This document shows, piece after piece, positions 1-4,849 of a stretch of DNA of 5,313 nucleotides. A program made the position numbers and the translations under genes. A model generated the notes under the pieces. That model made no database searches. It saw only the letters and a program-made list of their open reading frames with translations, and had not been told where the DNA came from. The DNA lies in NCBI GenBank assembly GCA_009778055.1, contig WRKN01000171.1:1-5313 (forward strand), given 5' to 3'. Position 1 is the stretch's first letter; each line of letters starts with the position of its first letter. The DNA comes from Synergistaceae bacterium (lineage in GTDB: Bacteria > Synergistota > Synergistia > Synergistales > Aminobacteriaceae).

Positions 1-1141
1 TCATATTTATTACGTCAAGATGGGCGAATGCATGAATAAATCTCCCGTCGAGCCGAACAAGCCGTCCAGCTATCCGACAGGCTCGTGGTTCAGCTTGGTT
101 GGTTCCGCCAGAAGGGGCGCGCCGCAGGAGTACATTGAGGCCTTGACCAACGCGGTGGAACATGCGTCCCGTAGCCTCAACGGTTGTATGGCCGGCGCGG
201 ATGATTTGGCCTGGGGCGAGCTCAAGTTTTACCAGGGCGACGTTCGCGCGGCGGAATCCTTTATCGGCAAGGGCCTTGCGCGCGCGCGCGCGGCGAACCA
301 GTTTGGTTTGGTGCACAGGGCTTTGTTCTACATAATAAGGATAGCCGTTTCGCAGGGAGATTTCGCAAAGGCCGAAGGGGCGCTTAAAGACACCGAAGCT
401 CTGTTGGGTGAAACTGAGTATCTTACCCGTTTCTTCACCTATGACATCACCTTGGGGGCGTATTATGTCCATGTTTTGCAACCGGAGATGGTTCCCAACT
501 GGCTGAAGGAGAAGTTCTCTCCCTACGGTCATGCATACTTTAACGAAAACTCCGCGAACCAAGTTAAAGCATGTTATTGCTACGCTACGAAGAATTACGT
601 CCCGCTGCTGGCCTATATGGAAGACCACAAGCGGCGGGAGTCGATTCTATACAACCGGGTGGAATTGAACGCGATGGAAGCGTGCGTGCTTTTCAAAACC
701 AAAGACAAACAGGGCGCCTTCTCCGCCCTGCGCGAAGCCTACGAAACGGCCTTGCCTAACGACATTCTGATGCCTTTCATATGGCTTGGCAAGGACATGC
801 GCACCCTGGCCTCCGCTGCGGTGCGCGAGCCGGATTTTGGCGTTCCCAAGCCATGGCTGGAGGTGGTTGAGCGCAAATCGGCCACCTACGCCAAGCGTCA
901 CGCGCAGTTTATTTCCGATTATAAAAGGGCCCACGGCGTAGACGGAGAGGTGGCATTGTCAGAGCGGGAAAGCGAAGTTCTGCGCGATATGTACAATGGT
1001 CTTTCCCGGCCGGAAATCGCGGCCAGCCTGAATTTGTCCATCAATACGGTTAAGCTTTTCATAAACAACATTTACGAAAAACTGAACGCCCGCAACATAG
1101 CCGACGTCATTCGCATCGCCGCGGAGCGAAAGTTGGTGTAG
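1..1141 (+). CDS. LuxR-family MalT-like (LAL) regulator LAL1, 3' part, cut at window start
   Basis: This is the C-terminal 379 residues of a large ATP-dependent transcriptional activator; the frame is open from base 2 and ends at TAG 1139-1141. It aligns gap-free with residues 468-846 of LAL2 (2290-4830), about 80% identical by hand count, including the six codons before the first ATG at base 20. That ATG has no Shine-Dalgarno sequence, so it is an internal Met and the true start lies upstream. The visible part holds a helical, TPR/SUSP-like sensor region (for example the FYQGDVRAAE and SQGDFAKAEG repeats with alternating small and aromatic residues). It ends in a LuxR/GerE helix-turn-helix over the last 62 residues (SERESEVL, GLSRPEIAASLNLS, NTVKLFINNIYEKL). 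The NTPase domain is outside the window. Ligand and targets are unknown. No clear terminator follows, so read-through toward tetR is possible. Whether the missing 5' part is intact cannot be seen. Confidence 0.92.
   Translation, partial: HIYYVKMGECMNKSPVEPNKPSSYPTGSWFSLVGSARRGAPQEYIEALTNAVEHASRSLNGCMAGADDLAWGELKFYQGDVRAAESFIGKGLARARAANQFGLVHRALFYIIRIAVSQGDFAKAEGALKDTEALLGETEYLTRFFTYDITLGAYYVHVLQPEMVPNWLKEKFSPYGHAYFNENSANQVKACYCYATKNYVPLLAYMEDHKRRESILYNRVELNAMEACVLFKTKDKQGAFSALREAYETALPNDILMPFIWLGKDMRTLASAAVREPDFGVPKPWLEVVERKSATYAKRHAQFISDYKRAHGVDGEVALSERESEVLRDMYNGLSRPEIAASLNLSINTVKLFINNIYEKLNARNIADVIRIAAERKLV
2..1141 (+). repeat. Direct repeat copy A (3' half of LAL genes)
   Basis: This 1140-base segment matches 3691-4830 in the same orientation at a constant offset of 3689 bases with no indel. 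The encoded proteins are about 80% identical. Long exact tracts occur, for example 44 identical bases at 758-801 versus 4447-4490. Similarity ends at the stop codon; the bases after the two stops differ. The left boundary is beyond the window. Confidence 0.9.
278..292 (+). repeat. Alternating GC dinucleotide tract inside LAL1
   Basis: Fifteen bases of strict G/C alternation encode part of a Leu-Ala-Arg-Ala-Arg-Ala stretch in the helical sensor region. The equivalent tract in LAL2 is at 3966-3981. A two-base slip here would shift the frame. Alternating GC can also adopt Z-DNA. Function, if any, is unproven. Confidence 0.8.
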
Positions 1142-1229
1142 AGGGAAAGACCGCTTGATCGTCCCCCGTCATACTCCTGTGACAGTTATGGGCGGCGTGA
1201 TAGAGAGGTGTCCTAAATGTTTGTCGTGC

Positions 1230-1256
1230 TTGATTTTTAGCGGTACGGGTTATAAT
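1230..1256 (+). promoter_or_regulatory. Probable tetR promoter
   Basis: A perfect -10 box TATAAT lies at 1251-1256. A partial -35, TTGATT (1230-1235), precedes it with a short 15-base spacer; shifting one base (CTTGAT, 1229-1234) gives a 16-base spacer. The start codon of the TetR gene is about 50 bases downstream. The -10 is convincing and the -35 is weak. Just after it, CAAC (1265-1268) and GTTG (1274-1277) form a short dyad near the expected transcription start, and GTTTGTC (1219-1225) resembles one half of the palindrome at 2179-2194. These could be autoregulatory sites, but the evidence is thin. Confidence 0.5.
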
Positions 1257-1294
1257 GCATATAACAACATATGGTTGGCGATCATCAATATCAT

Positions 1295-1299
1295 GGAGG
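1295..1299 (+). promoter_or_regulatory. Ribosome binding site of tetR
   Basis: GGAGG lies seven bases before ATG 1307, an ideal spacing that fixes this start. The nearer upstream ATG at 1293 is out of frame. Confidence 0.85.
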
Positions 1300-1306
1300 C
1301 TGACCC

Positions 1307-1924
1307 ATGGACGAACTATCAGGAACTAAAGAACTGATTTTTGATACGTTTGTAGAGATGATAAGCACGTTTGGCTATGAAAACGTAAGCATTCGGGATA
1401 TCACCAATAAGGTTGGCATAAAACCGGCCTCGATGTACAATCATTTTAAAAGCAAGGAAAAGCTGTTGAAATACGCGTACGAATACCACGCCAGGCATCA
1501 GTACGATACCCGCAAGTCCGTCGACGTGATGAAAAAACTGATCGAGACCGCAAGCGCTGAAGAAATAATAACCGCGTTTGCCTACTCATTGGTAACGGAG
1601 GATCAAAAAAAGTATTCGCGGATGATCCTCATCACCAAAATCATCTATATGAGGCTGTTTCAGGATCCAGTTGCAAACGCAATGTTTGCCGAAAATGATG
1701 CGAACAACGCCGAGTACGTTATAAATGTATTGAAGCATGGAGTTGACGTGGGGCGATTAGACCCGGAATTCGACCTGGAAACTTTCGCCAGTGTTTTAAT
1801 AGGCTCTATGCAGAACATGGGGATCAAGGCGTTCGCCAGCATTACCTATGAATTGGGCGAACTTGAACACAAAAAGCGCATCCTGGCAATGCAGGCGCGA
1901 CTCCTTTCAAGCGCGCTGAAATAA
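1307..1924 (+). CDS. TetR/AcrR-family transcriptional regulator
   Basis: This 205-residue protein has the usual TetR-family length and layout. The N-terminal DNA-binding domain spans about residues 8-54, with helix-turn-helix signature VSIRDITNKVGIKPASMYNH (27-46) followed by FKSKEKLL. The rest is an all-helical ligand-binding and dimerisation domain without strong sequence signatures, so the effector cannot be named. Family members are usually dimeric cytoplasmic repressors released by a small molecule. The gene has its own likely promoter and ribosome binding site, sits 165 bases after LAL1, and is separated from LAL2 by 365 bases that contain operator-like palindromes, making LAL2-LAL3 the likely target (inference). 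Its composition is more AT-rich than its neighbours: 24 of 60 bases are G+C at 1561-1620, against 37 of 60 at 3061-3120 in LAL2. This suggests a separate origin from the LAL array. The start is fixed by GGAGG at 1295. Confidence 0.93.
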   Translation: MDELSGTKELIFDTFVEMISTFGYENVSIRDITNKVGIKPASMYNHFKSKEKLLKYAYEYHARHQYDTRKSVDVMKKLIETASAEEIITAFAYSLVTEDQKKYSRMILITKIIYMRLFQDPVANAMFAENDANNAEYVINVLKHGVDVGRLDPEFDLETFASVLIGSMQNMGIKAFASITYELGELEHKKRILAMQARLLSSALK

Positions 1925-1932
1925 CCGACATC

Positions 1933-2037
1933 TTATACCAAATTGAAATCAAAGGCCTAAAGTTAGAATAGCTAAAAGCAGTATTATTCTGCTTTTGAAA
2001 TTTAGATTAACAATCGTTTGATTGCGAATTGGTATTA
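1933..2037. mobile_element. Palindromic MITE-like element with TTA flanks
   Basis: A 99-base imperfect palindrome runs from TACCAA (1936-1941) to TTGGTA (2029-2034). In the outer 18 positions of each arm, 15 form Watson-Crick pairs and one more is a G-U pair. The exact centre (1985) coincides with an inner hairpin, AAAAGCAG (1974-1981) with CTGCTTTT (1989-1996) around a 7-base loop. TTA stands directly on both sides (1933-1935 and 2035-2037), as expected for a 3-base target duplication (a 2-base TA reading is also possible). It contains no ORF. Terminal inverted repeats, small size and flanking duplication suggest a non-autonomous transposon remnant. The parent transposase family is not identifiable here. 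It might also act as a weak bidirectional stop signal after tetR. Confidence 0.62.
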
Positions 2038-2064
2038 CTTAAAAGATATGGGAGCGGCGCGGCG

Positions 2065-2115
2065 TCGAAAATTTGTTCGGTGCTCCGGATGTACCGTTCG
2101 GACATAAATTTTCGA
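2065..2115. repeat. Inverted repeat with 10-base perfect arms
   Basis: TCGAAAATTT (2065-2074) and its exact reverse complement AAATTTTCGA (2106-2115) enclose 31 bases. The interior carries GTTCGG twice (2075-2080, 2096-2101) and a TCCG/CGGA pair (2084-2087, 2099-2102). It ends about 60 bases before the LAL2 -35 box. It could be a binding site for an activator, for example a LAL protein, or a cruciform or repeat remnant. It lacks a T-tract, so it is not a standard terminator. Confidence 0.5.
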
Positions 2116-2175
2116 GCGATGGAATTGAAGTATTATCGACCGCGAGATGCCTGAAAAGGTCCAGCACGAATAAAC

Positions 2176-2197
2176 TTGACAAACTTGCGTTTGTTAG
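2176..2197. promoter_or_regulatory. Operator-like palindrome O1 in the LAL2 promoter
   Basis: ACAAAC (2179-2184) and GTTTGT (2189-2194) are perfect 6-base arms around TTGC. Widening to 9-base half-sites gives TTGACAAAC and, on the other strand, CTAACAAAC, identical at seven of nine positions. The site overlaps the -35 box and the spacer, the classic place for a TetR-family repressor to block RNA polymerase. That the neighbouring TetR binds it is inference. Confidence 0.5.
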
Positions 2198-2204
2198 CTA
2201 TCCT
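2176..2204 (+). promoter_or_regulatory. Sigma-70-type promoter of the LAL2-LAL3 unit
   Basis: A perfect -35 box TTGACA (2176-2181) is followed, after an optimal 17-base spacer, by TATCCT (2199-2204), which matches four of six -10 positions. Transcription would start near 2211, giving a leader of about 79 bases. The spacer contains a palindrome (2179-2194), which suggests repression by a bound protein. Confidence 0.65.
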
Positions 2205-2213
2205 GTAAACCAC

Positions 2214-2231
2214 CTAATGTTCGTTCGTTAG
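2214..2231. promoter_or_regulatory. Second operator-like palindrome O2
   Basis: CTAA (2214-2217) and TTAG (2228-2231) bound an 18-base imperfect palindrome. Its right half GTTCGTTAG (2223-2231) matches eight of nine bases of the right half of O1 (GTTTGTTAG, 2189-2197). The centres of O1 and O2 are 36 bases apart. O2 lies just after the predicted transcription start. Confidence 0.38.
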
Positions 2232-2271
2232 TTGTCATAACGATGGAGTGATTACGACAGACGCTTCTTGC

Positions 2272-2277
2272 GAGGGG
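2272..2277 (+). promoter_or_regulatory. Ribosome binding site of LAL2
   Basis: GAGGGG lies 12 bases before ATG 2290, a rather long spacing. The LAL3 leader has the same layout (AGGAG 4833-4837, 12 bases to ATG 4850). The two 18-base leaders match at 13 positions, and each contains an in-frame ATG-stop pair in the gap (ATG TAA at 2278; ATG TGA at 4838). Confidence 0.7.
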
Positions 2278-2289
2278 ATGTAAACAGCC

Positions 2290-4830
2290 ATGGATAGCGC
2301 ATTTCAAATGCGCATTGACCCGAGCGCTTTTCCACATTTCGAACGCGCGCGGCTGAACCGGCTTCTTACGGAAGCTGCGGAGTTCCCTCTTGTGGTCGTG
2401 TGTGCGGGGGCGGGCTACGGGAAAACGTGCGCGGTTTCCGATTTTGTGTCGCAGTATAATCTCCCTGTCGCGTGGATACAGTTTTCGGATCGAGACAACT
2501 TAATCTCCCGCGCCTGGGAGAACTTCGTCCAGGCTTTCGAGCAGGTGGACGAGCAAGTAGCCCAAGATTTCAGAGAATCCGGCTTTCCCGACACGGAAAA
2601 CAGACAGAACCAGTTCTATCGCATGCATGACCGCGGTTTGCGCAAGCAGCAGTATATTGTCGTGCTGGACGACGTTCATTTTGTGAAAGACAATACCGTG
2701 ATTGATTTTGTGGAGCGTATCATATATCACATGCCGAACTCCAGGAAGACGGTGATCTTTATCAGCCGCGAGCCTCCGCAGATCAAATTAGCCGGTTTGC
2801 AAACCAGAGGCCTTGTCGCCGACATACGCGAGGAGGACCTTAATTTCACCGAAAACGAGCTGACCCAATATCTGAGCCTTCAGTGTCTATCCGTGGAAGC
2901 CCATATTCTGCACGAAATCTTTCAGGATACGAAGGGCTGGGCTTTTGCCGTTAACTACATAGTGCAGTCGCTGAAAAAATCGCCGAACTATTCGGGCTAC
3001 GTCCGCAGCGCGATGAGGAAGAACTTCTTCCAGTTGATGGAGGCCGAGGTATTCAACGCGGCTTCCGGGCGGCTCCAACACTTCTTGGCGTGCCTTTCCT
3101 TGGTGGATCACCTTTCGGCGGACCTGGTCGACCTTCTGGCCGGAGAGGATAAAAGCCTGCCGGCCGAACTGATGCGGCTAAGCGCCTTTGTCCGCTTCGA
3201 CAGCTACATCAACGCCTACATGATTCATCACCTGTTTTTGGATTTTTTGCGCACGAAGCAGGATATCCTTACAGAAGAAGAAAAACAAAGAACTTATCAA
3301 ATTGCGGCTCATTGGTGCGGTCGGAACAACTTTAAAATAGACGCGCTGGCCTATTATGAAAAAATCGCCGACTTTGAGTCCATAGTGTCTGTTTTCTTTG
3401 ACCTCCCTCTGCAGGTGCCGCATGACATTGCGCTTTACGCGGCCTCGATCTTCGACCGCGCCCCGAGTGACGCCTTTGTCCGGGTGAGAGCTTTCGCCGG
3501 AACGCATGTGCGTATCATAATGTGCCTTGGAAAGCTGCGGGAAGCTCTATCACTGATGGTGCGTTACGAGGCCGAATTACTGCGGCTGCCCGAGGACGAG
3601 AAGTGGCGAAACCATAATTTAGGCGGCCTGTACTATGCGTGGGGTTCGATGCGTCAATTGATGTGCACTATAGACGACAGCTACGATTTCCATATTTACT
3701 ACGCCAAGATGGGCGAGTGCCTTACCAAATCTCCCGCAATTCCGAGCAAACTGAACAGCTACTCGGTGGGCCCATGGTTCAGCCTGGTGGGTTCGGCCAG
3801 AGAGGGCGCGCCGCTGGAGTACATCGACGCCTTGGCCTGCGCTGTGGAACACGCGTCCAGTAACTACAACGGCTGTATGGCCGGCATGGATGATTTGGCC
3901 CGGGGCGAGTTCAAATTTTATCAGGGCGACGTTCGCGCGGCGGAACCCTTCATCGTCAAGGGCCTCGCGCGCGCGCGCGCGTCCGGCCAGTTTGAGCTGG
4001 TACACAGGGCGCTGTTCTACATGATACGGATAGCGGTTTCGCAGGGAGATTTCGCAAAGGGCGAAGGCGCGCTTAAAGACACGGAAGCTTTGTTGGACGA
4101 AGCTGATTTTCTTATTCGCTTTCCCACCTATGAAATCACCTTGGGAGCGTATTACATTCATATTTCACACCCGGAAATGGTTCCGAGCTGGCTGAAGGAG
4201 AAGTTCTCGCCCTACGGTCACCCTAAATTCATCGAAAACTCCGCGAACCAAGTGAAGGCACACTATTGTTATGCCACGAAGAATTACGTGCCCCTGCTGG
4301 CCTATATGGAAGAGCAAAAGCGTCGGGAGTCGACTCTGTACGGGCGGGTGGAACTGGGCGCGATGGAAGCGTGCGTGCTTTTCAAAACGAAAGTCAAAGC
4401 GGGCGCCCTGGCCGCGCTGCGCGAATCCTATGAAACGGCCTTGCCGAACGACATTCTGATGCCTTTCATATGGCTTGGCAAGGACATGCGAACGCTTGCC
4501 GCCGCCGCACAGCGCGAGCCGAATTTTGGAGTTCCCAAGTCATGGCTGGAAATGATCGAGCGCAAATCGGGCACCCACGCCAAGCGTCACTCGCAGTTTA
4601 TTTCCGGTTATAAAAGGGCCCACGGTATCGACGGAGAGGTGACCTTATCAGGGCGCGAAACCGAAGTTCTGCGCGATATGTACCATGGGCTTTCCCGCTC
4701 GGAAATAGCCGCTAATTTGAACTTATCAAGCAATACGGTTAAACTCTTCATCAACAGCATCTACGACAAACTTAACGCCCGAAACATCGCCGACGTAATT
4801 CGCATCGCCGTCGAGCGTAAGCTGGTGTAA
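2290..4830 (+). CDS. LuxR-family MalT-like (LAL) ATP-binding regulator LAL2, complete
   Basis: This 846-residue cytoplasmic signal-dependent activator has the STAND-ATPase architecture of E. coli MalT (901 aa). The NTPase domain carries Walker A AGAGYGKT (39-46), Walker B YIVVLDD (122-128) and the ISR motif (158-160) typical of LAL proteins. The GWAFA motif (216-220) and the HHLFLDFL motif (313-320) close the helical/winged-helix part, as in other LAL proteins. Residues about 340-780 form a TPR/SUSP-like helical sensor. A LuxR/GerE helix-turn-helix occupies 785-846 (GRETEVL, GLSRSEIAANLNLS, NTVKLFINSIYDKL). Members of the family bind ATP and an inducer, oligomerise and activate transcription through the C-terminal domain. 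The inducer here is unknown, and nothing nearby points to maltose, so no malT symbol is given. It has its own promoter (2176-2204) and is followed after 19 bases by LAL3, so the two probably share a transcript. ATG 2290 is supported by GAGGGG at 2272 and by conservation with the LAL3 start. Confidence 0.95.
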   Translation: MDSAFQMRIDPSAFPHFERARLNRLLTEAAEFPLVVVCAGAGYGKTCAVSDFVSQYNLPVAWIQFSDRDNLISRAWENFVQAFEQVDEQVAQDFRESGFPDTENRQNQFYRMHDRGLRKQQYIVVLDDVHFVKDNTVIDFVERIIYHMPNSRKTVIFISREPPQIKLAGLQTRGLVADIREEDLNFTENELTQYLSLQCLSVEAHILHEIFQDTKGWAFAVNYIVQSLKKSPNYSGYVRSAMRKNFFQLMEAEVFNAASGRLQHFLACLSLVDHLSADLVDLLAGEDKSLPAELMRLSAFVRFDSYINAYMIHHLFLDFLRTKQDILTEEEKQRTYQIAAHWCGRNNFKIDALAYYEKIADFESIVSVFFDLPLQVPHDIALYAASIFDRAPSDAFVRVRAFAGTHVRIIMCLGKLREALSLMVRYEAELLRLPEDEKWRNHNLGGLYYAWGSMRQLMCTIDDSYDFHIYYAKMGECLTKSPAIPSKLNSYSVGPWFSLVGSAREGAPLEYIDALACAVEHASSNYNGCMAGMDDLARGEFKFYQGDVRAAEPFIVKGLARARASGQFELVHRALFYMIRIAVSQGDFAKGEGALKDTEALLDEADFLIRFPTYEITLGAYYIHISHPEMVPSWLKEKFSPYGHPKFIENSANQVKAHYCYATKNYVPLLAYMEEQKRRESTLYGRVELGAMEACVLFKTKVKAGALAALRESYETALPNDILMPFIWLGKDMRTLAAAAQREPNFGVPKSWLEMIERKSGTHAKRHSQFISGYKRAHGIDGEVTLSGRETEVLRDMYHGLSRSEIAANLNLSSNTVKLFINSIYDKLNARNIADVIRIAVERKLV
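3691..4830 (+). repeat. Direct repeat copy B (3' half of LAL genes)
   Basis: This is the second copy of the segment at 2-1141, in the same orientation and of the same length. The two copies bracket tetR, the MITE-like element, the LAL2 promoter and the LAL2 NTPase region. Recombination between them would remove one 3689-base unit. Confidence 0.9.
3966..3981 (+). repeat. Alternating CG dinucleotide tract inside LAL2
   Basis: Sixteen bases of strict C/G alternation sit at the position equivalent to 278-292 in LAL1 and encode the same Leu-Ala-Arg-Ala-Arg-Ala stretch. Retention of the tract in both copies may simply reflect the conserved protein sequence and recent common origin. Confidence 0.8.
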
Positions 4831-4832
4831 GT

Positions 4833-4837
4833 AGGAG
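4833..4837 (+). promoter_or_regulatory. Ribosome binding site of LAL3
   Basis: AGGAG lies three bases after the LAL2 stop and 12 bases before ATG 4850. No promoter fits in the 19-base gap, so LAL3 is probably co-transcribed with LAL2. Confidence 0.75.
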
Positions 4838-4849
4838 ATGTGAACAGTT

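Larger units (their letters stand above)
1925..2289. other. 365-base intergenic region between tetR and LAL2
   Basis: No coding sequence is supported here. From left to right the region holds the palindromic MITE-like element, a second inverted repeat, the LAL2 promoter with operator-like palindromes, a leader of about 79 bases and a ribosome binding site. The left part is very AT-rich (16 of 60 bases G+C at 1981-2040). No canonical terminator with a GC-rich stem and T-tract is seen after tetR. Confidence 0.8.

Noticed and set aside
20..1141. A complete 373-residue LuxR protein starting at ATG 20
   Set aside because: There is no ribosome binding site, the frame is open to the window edge, and the codons before this ATG still align with LAL2. 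It is an internal Met of a longer gene.
1155..1337. A 60-residue ORF before and overlapping tetR
   Set aside because: It starts at TTG without a ribosome binding site, overlaps tetR in another frame, covers the tetR promoter and shows no domain.
1974..1996. Rho-independent terminator of tetR
   Set aside because: The 8-base stem is AT-rich and is not followed by a T-tract. It is better explained as the centre of the larger palindrome, although weak terminator activity is possible.
2290..2771. A STAND-type antiviral defence protein, based on the NTPase plus repeat architecture
   Set aside because: The C-terminus is a LuxR helix-turn-helix rather than a toxic effector domain, and the GWAFA and HHLFLDFL motifs are those of LAL transcription regulators.
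3639..3863. A 74-codon plus-strand ORF inside LAL2
   Set aside because: It is an out-of-frame shadow of LAL2 with no supporting start signal. A similar shadow at 4271-4459 is rejected too.
3619..4161. A 180-codon ORF on the minus strand inside LAL2
   Set aside because: It lies fully antisense to a strongly supported gene, has no recognisable domain, and is expected from the GC-rich codon pattern of LAL2. Other minus-strand ORFs are rejected for the same reason.
2290..4830. Assignment as malT of a maltose regulon
   Set aside because: Only the domain architecture is shared with MalT. No maltose or maltodextrin gene is visible and LAL proteins sense many signals.
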